This document shows positions 15,806-24,169 of a stretch of DNA of 34,978 nt, piece by piece; the stretch's first letter is position 1, and each line of letters opens with the position of its first letter. The position numbers and the translations under genes were made by a program. Origin of the DNA: an uncultured Maribacter sp. GTDB taxonomy: Bacteria; Bacteroidota; Bacteroidia; Flavobacteriales; Flavobacteriaceae. The DNA is taken from the NCBI GenBank assembly GCA_937125035.1, contig CAKZLG010000035.1:1-34978 (forward strand), written 5' to 3'. The notes under the pieces are model-generated. The model had not been told where the DNA came from. It made no database searches and was given only the letters and a program-made list of their open reading frames with translations.

Positions 15806-18160
15806 CTATTGTTCCCCTATTTTTTGAAATGATACGTTGTTCGTTCTCTGGGCGGCCTCTTTAAGGTGTTGCTCTTTCAGCATCACTTGCGCTTGTTCAA
15901 ATTTTCCTTGCAGTAGCTCATCCTGTATGGCATGCCGCTGTGCCATGATCCTTACCGCCTCCACCTTATCATATTGCCCCGCCCAATGGTAACTGTCCAT
16001 CAGGGCATTATAGGCATCTGCATATCTAGGGTATTTTTGGACCACATTTTCCAAGATGGCCGTTGATGTTCCATAGTTCTTTTGCCAACCATGCAGTCTG
16101 CCCAGCAATATTTCCGTATCAGCATGTCTGGGAATCTCATTGAGGATGTAACGGCAGAGTAGTTTGGCCCGCTCCCAGTCCTTATTCATGGCCAACCTGT
16201 GGGCGGTGGTGTAGGCATTATCAAAATTATCGCCATTGAACACACTGTGTATCCATACCATATCCTCTTTTGTGAATTTTGGGTGGTTGCTACGTACTAA
16301 GGAGATGTCTTTTGGTAAAATCTTGTTTTCTTGGGTAACGTAGGCATTGATCGTTGTGAATTGGGCAAGGGCCTTTTCTGTGTCCTCTATTTTCAAAGTA
16401 TTGCTGGCTGGTTCAAGGTTTAGCGTTTCGTTGACATGGTAGACATCGCCCTCGGTGATAAAGTGATTTCCATTCATGAACTCCAGCAATTGGTCCGGAC
16501 CTCGCAGAAAAGGGATGTTCCTAGGCTGCGGTACGGTCTCCAAGGGAGCCCCCAACCAAGCCACCTGCTGTGGTACGTTGAATGGATAGTTGGCATCCAA
16601 TAGTGCAATAAGGGTAGGTGCCAGATCCATGTGGGAAGCCATTTCCTCGAACACACCCGGCTGTTTCAATAGTGGACTGTACATGATCAATGGAACTTTG
16701 TATCGGGTGAGCCGATCTTCTTGGGGCATATCAGCGGAGTAATGGGTACCGGTAATGATATATATCGTATTGTCGTATCCTTCTGTCTTCTGCTCCTTTG
16801 CCATGAATTCCTTTAGAGCGTCATCCGCATAATGATAGCTGGCAAAAAGGTCCTGATGTTGGTCAATGAACCTTTTTGTTTTTTTGGGTACGTTGTTTTC
16901 TGCAACAATTTGGGCCACCTTTTTTTGATAGCGGTCGGCTTCCGGAATAAGATAGGGCGCTTTTGTGCTAAGGGTAAGTAGCACATCCAATCTGGGTGCC
17001 ATGCCCTGGGGCACCTGCTGGTACCGATCGTACAGGGCCGCATCAGGATAGCCCAATGAGACACCGGCCCTATCTTCAGCCTGTTGTTCGTAAAGCGCTC
17101 CAAAGGCATTTTTATCCAATACTGTGGCCACCTCCTCCTCGGCCAAAAACTTATCAAAACCAAACAGGGTGGCATTTCCGCCGTAGGCAAAACCGGTAGC
17201 GTACCCATTGGACCGCAAAATGCTGAACAAGGTATTGCGCTCCAAAAAGGTATTGGAGTTGGTGAACCCCTCTTTTCCAAAAGGTAGGGATCCTGTAATG
17301 GTAGGTATACTGGTGTGGCCTTGCCCCGTATTGGACAGAAAGTGGCGCCAATAAAGGGATTTCTTTTGAAGGTGGTTCAGATAGGGCATGAAATCCACAT
17401 AGGGCCTATCCTTGCCCACAAAATCACTTCCAAGGCCTTCAATTACAATCAGTTTTACGTGGGGCATTACCTCTTTGAAAGCAAAGAAAGGGGTCAGTGA
17501 GGCATTGGCTGCATGGGGCCGAAGTAATGGATATTCCTTAGTCCCTTGATAGTTGTACCCGGAAAAAAGCTTTTGGGATATGCTGGAAAGTAGATGCTGT
17601 GTTTTGTTTTTGTTGATTTCCCGTGATTCTGAGGCCAAGGTGGCCAAGAACATGCTAAATAAGATCAACGTTACAGGATACATTCTACTAATGAGCCCGT
17701 AAGACCGGCTCAACCAGCTTTGCACCCCATAGCAGAGTGCTAAAACAAGAAGGACGGACAAAATGGCCATTCCAATGGAAAATTGAATGTTAGAGGTCAA
17801 CGCCGAGGCTGTGAACATGTGGATCCCCAAGGCCTCGTAATTTTGAATGTAATACGATGTAAGAAGGCTCTCGACAATCAAGAATGCCAAGAACATGACC
17901 TTAGTCCACCGCAGTCCCAAGCGGGGTTTTTTCGCCTCTAGAAAATTAAACAGGAAAGCCAATACCAAGGCACAAAAAGAAGCAAAGCCCAAGTGGTGCA
18001 CCACTAAAAGAAAAAGACTTTTTCCAAAAATAGTGTCCAGTACCCCAGTGTAATATAATATTGTATTTTGAAAGAGCGCCAAGAAAACCAAACCCACAAA
18101 ATAGGTAAGGGCCAAAGGAATGAATTCCTTAAGACCCAAGGGTTGTGCGGCGGTTGCCAT
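15806..18160 (-). CDS. LtaS/sulfatase-like membrane protein with C-terminal TPRs
   Basis: The 784-residue protein has about five N-terminal membrane segments (within residues 10-165), an alkaline-phosphatase-superfamily domain (about 230-560) and C-terminal TPRs (about 650-750). The domain follows lipoteichoic-acid synthase: metal ligand E241 (VIEGLGS), nucleophile T283 (TGQGHTS), YGGNATLFGFDKF, HYADDALKEF and H473. Yet the position next to H473, normally Asp in the LtaS DH pair, is T472, and the LtaS substrate-site His appears as K400 (LTLSTKAPY). It may transfer a phospho-group to the polymer outside the membrane, or act as a non-catalytic scaffold. Start chosen at 18160 because AAAGGAG stands 5 nt before it; the ATG at 18178 abuts the GT2 stop. 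Confidence 0.8.
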   Translation of the reverse strand: MATAAQPLGLKEFIPLALTYFVGLVFLALFQNTILYYTGVLDTIFGKSLFLLVVHHLGFASFCALVLAFLFNFLEAKKPRLGLRWTKVMFLAFLIVESLLTSYYIQNYEALGIHMFTASALTSNIQFSIGMAILSVLLVLALCYGVQSWLSRSYGLISRMYPVTLILFSMFLATLASESREINKNKTQHLLSSISQKLFSGYNYQGTKEYPLLRPHAANASLTPFFAFKEVMPHVKLIVIEGLGSDFVGKDRPYVDFMPYLNHLQKKSLYWRHFLSNTGQGHTSIPTITGSLPFGKEGFTNSNTFLERNTLFSILRSNGYATGFAYGGNATLFGFDKFLAEEEVATVLDKNAFGALYEQQAEDRAGVSLGYPDAALYDRYQQVPQGMAPRLDVLLTLSTKAPYLIPEADRYQKKVAQIVAENNVPKKTKRFIDQHQDLFASYHYADDALKEFMAKEQKTEGYDNTIYIITGTHYSADMPQEDRLTRYKVPLIMYSPLLKQPGVFEEMASHMDLAPTLIALLDANYPFNVPQQVAWLGAPLETVPQPRNIPFLRGPDQLLEFMNGNHFITEGDVYHVNETLNLEPASNTLKIEDTEKALAQFTTINAYVTQENKILPKDISLVRSNHPKFTKEDMVWIHSVFNGDNFDNAYTTAHRLAMNKDWERAKLLCRYILNEIPRHADTEILLGRLHGWQKNYGTSTAILENVVQKYPRYADAYNALMDSYHWAGQYDKVEAVRIMAQRHAIQDELLQGKFEQAQVMLKEQHLKEAAQRTNNVSFQKIGEQ

Positions 18161-18165
18161 GTGTT

Positions 18166-18172
18166 CTCCTTT
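18166..18172 (-). promoter_or_regulatory. Strong Shine-Dalgarno sequence for the LtaS-like gene
   Basis: AAAGGAG on the minus strand, 5 nt before the ATG at 18160. It is unusual here, as most starts in the window have no such sequence, and it decides this start over the ATG at 18178. Confidence 0.6.
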
Positions 18173-18178
18173 TTGCAT

Positions 18179-19609
18179 TTACGTTGCTTTAGCAAAGCCC
18201 TTGCGGACCTGTGATCCCCAACCGGACTTTATTTTGAACAGTTTTTTGTAATTGCCCCGTATGGCCGCCCAGACCACGATCGGATGGAAAGTAATGGGTT
18301 CAATGATGGCACAGCACATTAAGATGAGGATATCTTTGGTTCTTTTATACTCATTATAGGAATAAACATCCCAAAGGATGGCATAAAAGGAAAACATGAC
18401 CGAAAAAGTGTAAACGGCCATGGTTATGGCAATGAAAAATTCCCAATTCAGAATGCCCAACCAATAGAACAGGATGATGGTGAAAAAACCAAAGAATTCC
18501 AAAATTGGGGCCAACCATTCGTAGAAAAACCAGTATGGATAGCTCAAAAGTCCCAAACGGCCAAATTTTGGATTCATGAACATGTCCTTGTGCTTAAAAA
18601 GGGTTTCCAGATTGCCCCTCGCCCATCTGTCCCTTTGGTTGATCAATATTTTGGTGTCCTCCGGTACCTCTGTCCAACAAAGGGGGTCGGGAATGTATTC
18701 CACCGTGTAAGGAACTTTACGTTCGTGCATGTACCTGCGCATTTTGAACACGATTTCCATATCCTCCCCTACCGTATTGGTATCATATCCGCCCACGGCC
18801 AAGGCCACCTCCCGGTCAAAAAAACCAAAGGCCCCGGAAATGATCAAGAGACTATCTATACGGCCCCATGCCATTCTTCCTAAGATAAAGGAGCGTGTGT
18901 ATTCCAACAATTGAAAACGGGCCAGCCAATTGGTGGGCAGTCTTATCTCCTCTAGCTGTCCTCCCTGTATACTACAGGAATTTGCAATCCGGATAACACC
19001 CCCTACGGCAATGACCTTTTTTCCAGACCGTTGGTAGAAGGATTTTACCACGTGCAACAGGGCATCTGGCAGCAAAAGGCAATCCACATCTATACAGCCT
19101 ACATATTGATTGGTGGACAGGGCCAAACCTGTATTGAGCGCGTCTGACTTGCCCCCGTTTTCCTTATCTATAACGGTAAGTTTTGAAAAGGCCTTATTCG
19201 GTGATTTATAAATGCCCCGTATGGGCTTGGACTTCCAATTGGGGTCTATTTCCTGATCTATCTTAACCAAGTCGTAAGCCGCAATCATTTTTTGCAGCGT
19301 GTCGTCCTTACTGCCATCGTTGACCACCATTACTTCATAATTCACATACTTTAAGGACATGAGCGATCGTATGTTCTCTACGATGGTGAGCCCTTCATTA
19401 TAAGCCGGAGCAATGATGGTGATGCTAGGGGCCAACGGGGAGGCCATTAATTTGGACATGTCCCCAAAACTGTTCTTATGGCGGTAGTGGATGGAATTTC
19501 TCGTAGAAAAATAGCCCATGAACGTAAACATGGTGAAGAGCACCACCGTGAAGACGAAGAACACGATATTGATATACTCTAGAACTATGTCAAAAACCCC
19601 GCTATTCAT
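18179..19609 (-). CDS. Processive family 2 glycosyltransferase (polysaccharide synthase)
   Basis: A 476-residue integral membrane GT2 of the PgaC/NodC/BcsA type. One membrane segment at about residues 10-33 is followed by the cytoplasmic GT-A domain: APAYNEG, VVNDGSKDDT, DVD at 174-176, the acceptor-base motif GED with D283, and Q325-R-D-R-W329, the Q-x-x-R-W signature of processive synthases. Three to four membrane segments follow (about 350-460), which would form the translocation channel. It polymerises a nucleotide-sugar and moves the chain across the inner membrane. No PilZ domain is present. The ATG at 19609 overlaps the HEAT gene by 8 nt; the ATG at 19672 inside that gene is unlikely. 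The sugar cannot be told from sequence. Confidence 0.92.
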   Translation of the reverse strand: MNSGVFDIVLEYINIVFFVFTVVLFTMFTFMGYFSTRNSIHYRHKNSFGDMSKLMASPLAPSITIIAPAYNEGLTIVENIRSLMSLKYVNYEVMVVNDGSKDDTLQKMIAAYDLVKIDQEIDPNWKSKPIRGIYKSPNKAFSKLTVIDKENGGKSDALNTGLALSTNQYVGCIDVDCLLLPDALLHVVKSFYQRSGKKVIAVGGVIRIANSCSIQGGQLEEIRLPTNWLARFQLLEYTRSFILGRMAWGRIDSLLIISGAFGFFDREVALAVGGYDTNTVGEDMEIVFKMRRYMHERKVPYTVEYIPDPLCWTEVPEDTKILINQRDRWARGNLETLFKHKDMFMNPKFGRLGLLSYPYWFFYEWLAPILEFFGFFTIILFYWLGILNWEFFIAITMAVYTFSVMFSFYAILWDVYSYNEYKRTKDILILMCCAIIEPITFHPIVVWAAIRGNYKKLFKIKSGWGSQVRKGFAKAT

Positions 19610-21881
19610 GGTTGTCCGCGTAATTTTGGAACATGGAAGATGCCAATTGATCAAAGAGGGTGTTCCCATCACTAGGGTCCTTGGGGCGGGTACTGCCCGC
19701 TACCTGTGTGTTGGGTTCCGGAGCCAAGCGGGTCAGCACCGTCTCAAGCGCTGCTTGGGCCATCTTTTTGATCCTTGGGTTGCCATCGTTCACCAATGTT
19801 TTCAATAGGGGCACCTCCTTTTGATCCCCTACTTGGGCCATTTCCTGTAGGAGCATGAGTTTGCATTCCACATCACTTTTGGCCAATATTTCATGGAACA
19901 CGCTGTCAATGGGCTCAAATTCCATGGCCTTGAAAAATGAAGCGCTCCCACCTTCACGTGTGAACTTTGATATTATATCCGCTATCCTCCCCTGTATGAC
20001 GGGCGATGCGTTATTTTGCCCCATTTCCTTTAAAAATGGAATCTCACGTTGGTCTCCCAGTTCTTCTATTTGAGCCAATAGCATCATGTTTTCCATAATA
20101 TCATCAGGATAAAAATGGGCTTTGGGCATCCAAAAATGTCCTGTTTCACCAAGGTTCAGCTCAAAGTCAAGGCTGGGACCTTCCAGGTCCTGCTCCGAAT
20201 TTTCTGTGGCTTCGGTTCGTTTGGTATCACTGAAGACTTGGGCCCATTCTATGAAGACGTCTCCCTCATCAGGCACAGGGGCAAAATCACCGCACAGTTC
20301 TTCATAGACCACCTTCATTTGGTTTAAATTCAAGCTGCTGGGCGTGGATTCACCTGCATTTGAATCGGTTTTTAATTCCGGATGAATGATCTCGTGGTCC
20401 ACTTCCATTTCATGGATGGCATGGAGTTTTATTGCCACGGGGGTTGTCTTTGTTTCTTGGGATGTTTCCCATGGTTCTTCTTCTTTTTCTTCGCTGGTTA
20501 CAATAGGCAAAAAATCCAACGTAAAGAGCACTTCCTCAATTTCCTTATTCCCGTCAACGGGCTGTGCGCCCTCATCGGTTTCCGCGGATGTGACCCATGG
20601 TAAAAAGGATAGTTCCTGGTCAGAAAGGGTTACCGGAGCACCAACCTCCCGATCCCCTCCGGACGAAGGTACATGTCCGCTATCCGTGACTTTATCGCTA
20701 TTGGGAATGGTGGTCTCTTTCCCTGGATGGTTTTGTGGGTGTTCCACCGAAATGGATTCAGAGGGCGTACCCTCCTTTTCGGTCAAAGATGTTTCCCTTT
20801 CTGTGCCTGCCCTAAGGGCATTTGGACCCAAGGGTTGTGTCTCAATGTCCTTACTGGGCATCACCACTTCCGGAGAAATGGTATTTATGGCGCCCACAGC
20901 TTTATTTTTCACCCTAAAGCTGGACTCATTTTCAACGATCTCCTGCAAAAATGGAAGATCCTCTTGGGCCGCCAAGTGAGAGAGGGCATCCAAGAGGTAC
21001 ATTTTAATCTCTTCCGCAGCATTGGCGAATACCCTTTTTAAAGTGGGCACGGCCTGGACGGCGTTAAAGGTCTTTAGGCATAAAATGGCCTCTTTCTTAA
21101 TTTGGTCATTTTTATGCTGCACTAGGGTGATGATGGACGCTATGGCATCATTCTGTTGGTAGTGCTTGATCAGCCGCAGTGAGAACAGTACCACATCGTT
21201 ATTTCTGCTGGTGAGCCAAAGCCGAAATGGGGGCGGATGAAAGCTTTCCTTGCTCTTCAGCTCATCTATCAATTTTACCTGTTGCCATTCGGAAATGCTA
21301 TAGGTAGTATGGTCCAAAAAATACTGGATGCCCTCCGCTTTTAAGGTCACGGTGGCCATTTCAGCCTGTTTTCTAATGGTGGGCCTTCGGTCGTTAATGA
21401 ATCGGTTAATATGGCCGTAGGCCTCAACTACCTGCATTTGGGTAAGTTCCAAGATACCCTTTGAGATGACTTGCCAGCGCCAGCTTTCCAATTTTTTATA
21501 GGCGTCCTTATGTAATTCAAGATCTTTGTAAAGCCTAAAAAGGTCCTTTCTGGATTGACCGGCGACGTCTTTTCGTAGATCCATGAGTACATCCGTAAGC
21601 ACTTTTCTATCAAAGGGATAATGGATCATCTCACGGATTTGGATCTTTAGGTCTATGTAAGTCATTTTTTCGCTTTTGCTCCCGTTCTCATCATAGAACA
21701 AAAACTCACTGATCATGGGGGAAAGCTCCCGTTTCTTCTGGCGTACTTTATGGTGGGTCTTGGAAATCCTGTTTCTGAAATAGAAAACGGTGACAAAATA
21801 GACCAACATGAGCATCCCAAAGAACAGCGCAAGTGCCCACAATAGATCCGTATCGATCTTGGGGGCACTTATCAACGTCAT
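19602..21881 (-). CDS. Membrane-anchored HEAT-repeat protein
   Basis: Start chosen at 21881, which puts a membrane segment (LLWALALFFGMLMLVYFVTVF) at about residues 10-30; the ATG at 21944 would overlap the response regulator and add an unsupported 21-residue tail. Of 759 residues, about 90-330 form helical HEAT-like repeats, 335-580 a low-complexity acidic linker rich in E/T/S/P, and 585-735 a second HEAT block (GDQREIPFLKEM, GDQKEVPLLKTLVNDGNPRIKKMAQ). HEAT repeats bind proteins and have no catalytic role. It lies between the REC-only regulator and the synthase, overlapping the latter by 8 nt. I infer it is the cytoplasmic adaptor through which the phosphorelay acts on the synthase. Confidence 0.8.
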   Translation of the reverse strand: MTLISAPKIDTDLLWALALFFGMLMLVYFVTVFYFRNRISKTHHKVRQKKRELSPMISEFLFYDENGSKSEKMTYIDLKIQIREMIHYPFDRKVLTDVLMDLRKDVAGQSRKDLFRLYKDLELHKDAYKKLESWRWQVISKGILELTQMQVVEAYGHINRFINDRRPTIRKQAEMATVTLKAEGIQYFLDHTTYSISEWQQVKLIDELKSKESFHPPPFRLWLTSRNNDVVLFSLRLIKHYQQNDAIASIITLVQHKNDQIKKEAILCLKTFNAVQAVPTLKRVFANAAEEIKMYLLDALSHLAAQEDLPFLQEIVENESSFRVKNKAVGAINTISPEVVMPSKDIETQPLGPNALRAGTERETSLTEKEGTPSESISVEHPQNHPGKETTIPNSDKVTDSGHVPSSGGDREVGAPVTLSDQELSFLPWVTSAETDEGAQPVDGNKEIEEVLFTLDFLPIVTSEEKEEEPWETSQETKTTPVAIKLHAIHEMEVDHEIIHPELKTDSNAGESTPSSLNLNQMKVVYEELCGDFAPVPDEGDVFIEWAQVFSDTKRTEATENSEQDLEGPSLDFELNLGETGHFWMPKAHFYPDDIMENMMLLAQIEELGDQREIPFLKEMGQNNASPVIQGRIADIISKFTREGGSASFFKAMEFEPIDSVFHEILAKSDVECKLMLLQEMAQVGDQKEVPLLKTLVNDGNPRIKKMAQAALETVLTRLAPEPNTQVAGSTRPKDPSDGNTLFDQLASSMFQNYADNHE

Positions 21882-21915
21882 TGCCTGATATTTGGGGGAC
21901 GGAACGAACACTGGG

Positions 21916-22287
21916 TTAGGTTTTACATATTTGTCTGGCCACACGCACCATGAGCTCTGCCGGACTTACGGGTTTGGATATAAAGTCATTGGCTCCCATA
22001 TCAAACGCGCTGAGAACGTTTTCTTCATTGCCCGCAGAGGAAATAATGATAATAGGCGTCTTTGACCCAAGATCGTTCCTTACGTGGCCAATGAGCTCTA
22101 TACCCGAAAAATAGGGCATCATGATGTCACTGACAATGATGTCTGGTTCATGAGTGGTCAAGTACTCCTTGACCTCTTTACCGTCCTTACACTGGTGCAC
22201 CGTGTAGCCTTCCTTTATGAACCTGAATTTCAATAAGGCGGCCAAAAGTTCGTCATCATCTGCCAGTAAAAGTTGGTTCTTTAGCAT
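21916..22287 (-). CDS. REC-only response regulator
   Basis: The 123-residue protein is a single receiver domain: acidic pair in LLADDDE (residues 9-11), phospho-acceptor D54 (IIVSDIMMP), the conserved Ser/Thr in IIIISSAG, and the Lys in DFISKPVSP. It has no DNA-binding or enzymatic output, so it must act by protein-protein contact, as CheY does. It follows the hybrid kinase with a 1-nt gap and precedes the HEAT protein by 34 nt. I infer it takes phosphate from the HPt domain of that kinase. Confidence 0.93.
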   Translation of the reverse strand: MLKNQLLLADDDELLAALLKFRFIKEGYTVHQCKDGKEVKEYLTTHEPDIIVSDIMMPYFSGIELIGHVRNDLGSKTPIIIISSAGNEENVLSAFDMGANDFISKPVSPAELMVRVARQICKT

Positions 22288-22288
22288 C

Positions 22289-24028
22289 TTATTTGTTCTT
22301 GATTCTGTTAAGGGCCCGGCTCAGGGCGTCTTCTACAGCGGGCAAGCTTTTTAAAAATTCCTGGTACAACTGCCCTACCCGTTCTCCTTGGTTCATTTTG
22401 GCCTGTTCTTCCAAGGCCACCACGGTTTCCTTGAGCCCCTTGGCGTGCACCATGGTGAGTCCTGCCTTTAATTTGTGGGCAGCTAAGGCAATGTTATGGT
22501 AATCGGCCACCTCCATATTCATTTTTACCGTACCAATGAACTCATATATATTTTGTTTTAGCAGCCGAACGAGCTCCTCCAACATGTCTATTTTTCCAAA
22601 ACAATCCTCCAAAAGATGGTCTAAACATATGGCACTCTCTTGCTCCTGTTGTATGACCGGTTGTTTTAAAAGGGCTTTGCTTTCTTCAGAAAGGGGCGCC
22701 TCTTTCTTGTGCTTTAGCACTTTCGTCAATAATGCTTCCAAAGTATAGGGTTTTAATAAAAAATCGTTGATTCCGGAGGTAAGGCATTTTTCCTTATCCT
22801 GCGAGGTAAAATCCGCACTCAATGCCACTATCGGCACTGAACCTCCTTGCTTGTTCGTTAATGACCTTATTTTTTCCGATATTTCAAAGCCCGTCATTCC
22901 GGGCATTTTAAGATCCATAAGGACAAGGGCTATAGGGCGTTTGGCCAGTAGGTCCAAGCCCACAGCGGCATCTTGCGTTATATGGGCCTGGCAGCCCCAT
23001 TTTTTCAATTGTTCCCCAATGAGGCGCTGGTTCAATACATTGTCCTCAAAGACCAATATTTCCGTTCCGTTCAGCCATTTCCTACCATCTACCGCGGCGA
23101 TTGGGTCCGCCTGCTTTGCCCGTATCTGTGTTACATCCCCTTTTTTATAGGGTATTTCAAAAAGGAACTCTGTACCCTTTCCTAAGGTACTGGCCACGGA
23201 TATCCGTCCACCTTGTCGTTCAATGATTTTCTTTACAATGCTAAGGCCAAGTCCCGTTCCCCTGAAATTGTGGGTCAACTCCGGACTTGCCTGTTGGAAA
23301 CGATCGAAGATCTGTTTCAATTCTTCCTCTGCAATGCCAACGCCCGTGTCGGCCACACAAAACTGCAATACGTTGGGGCTTTTCTGGGACACCGTAAGGG
23401 AAACATGTCCTTTTTCCACGAATTTTATGGCATTTCCCAATAGGTTCAATAGCACCTGTGAGAGCTTGGAGGGATCCCCAAGCACTACCTCGGGGATGTT
23501 GGGGTCTATGTCATAATTCAAATCCACCCTTTTATCCACTACCAACGTACGGCAAAGAAACATGACATCCTTGATAAGGCTGGGCAAGTTGAACGAGACG
23601 GATTTAAAGGTGTCGTTTCCGGAGCTCAACTTGGCATAATCCAATACTTCATTGATGATGTCCATAAGATAGTTGGAGGCATTTTCAATGGCCAGGACTT
23701 TCTCCATCTGTGACGTATTGAGCCCTTCTTCCTTCATAAGGTTTGTAAATCCCACAATACCGTTGAGTGGTGTGCGGATCTCATGGCTTATCTGGGCCAT
23801 GAAGAGTTCCACCTTTTTATCTTCTGAAATAGGGTTGGTATCGCCTTCCTCTACAATGCTTGCATGAGGTTGGTAGATCTTGCGCTCCAATGTGGACCGG
23901 AATCCGGAAAAGTGTTTTTTTAGGGAGGCCGCTTCCTTGGTGGTCAAGGTGTCGTACGAAAATTCATTCAATGAGGTCTCCAGCTCCGAGAGTTGCTCAA
24001 GTAGGTCTTTGGTCTTGCTTAAAGGCAT
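22289..24028 (-). CDS. Soluble hybrid histidine kinase (HisKA-HATPase-REC-HPt)
   Basis: The 579-residue kinase has no signal peptide or membrane segment. Order: a coiled N-terminus (about 1-70), HisKA with H82 (ISHEIRTPLNG), HATPase with N box NLLGNAIKF, G1 DTGVGI and G2 GTGLGLSIVKK, a receiver with D372 (LVLMDLKMPG), and an HPt domain with H518 (AAHKLKAG). A four-step His-Asp-His-Asp relay is therefore encoded in one chain plus the following REC-only protein. It is first in the six-gene operon and divergent from the M19 dipeptidase (141 nt). With no membrane part its input is cytoplasmic, perhaps through the N-terminal region, whose ligand is not visible. Confidence 0.93.
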   Translation of the reverse strand: MPLSKTKDLLEQLSELETSLNEFSYDTLTTKEAASLKKHFSGFRSTLERKIYQPHASIVEEGDTNPISEDKKVELFMAQISHEIRTPLNGIVGFTNLMKEEGLNTSQMEKVLAIENASNYLMDIINEVLDYAKLSSGNDTFKSVSFNLPSLIKDVMFLCRTLVVDKRVDLNYDIDPNIPEVVLGDPSKLSQVLLNLLGNAIKFVEKGHVSLTVSQKSPNVLQFCVADTGVGIAEEELKQIFDRFQQASPELTHNFRGTGLGLSIVKKIIERQGGRISVASTLGKGTEFLFEIPYKKGDVTQIRAKQADPIAAVDGRKWLNGTEILVFEDNVLNQRLIGEQLKKWGCQAHITQDAAVGLDLLAKRPIALVLMDLKMPGMTGFEISEKIRSLTNKQGGSVPIVALSADFTSQDKEKCLTSGINDFLLKPYTLEALLTKVLKHKKEAPLSEESKALLKQPVIQQEQESAICLDHLLEDCFGKIDMLEELVRLLKQNIYEFIGTVKMNMEVADYHNIALAAHKLKAGLTMVHAKGLKETVVALEEQAKMNQGERVGQLYQEFLKSLPAVEDALSRALNRIKNK

Positions 24029-24169
24029 GAATTACAGGCTTAATTAGTTTGGTGAACTAATATTCTGACCTAAAATTCCCACTTTACACTCCGCTTGGCA
24101 ATTAAATGTTCCCTAGCCTTCTTTTTTTGTTGTGAATGGGCTTTATTTGTAGGTCTAAAATCCAACTTC

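Noticed and set aside
20382-21041. Long plus-strand open frames inside the HEAT gene
   Set aside because: They mirror the biased codons of the acidic linker on the other strand and encode Ser/Phe-rich nonsense without family features.
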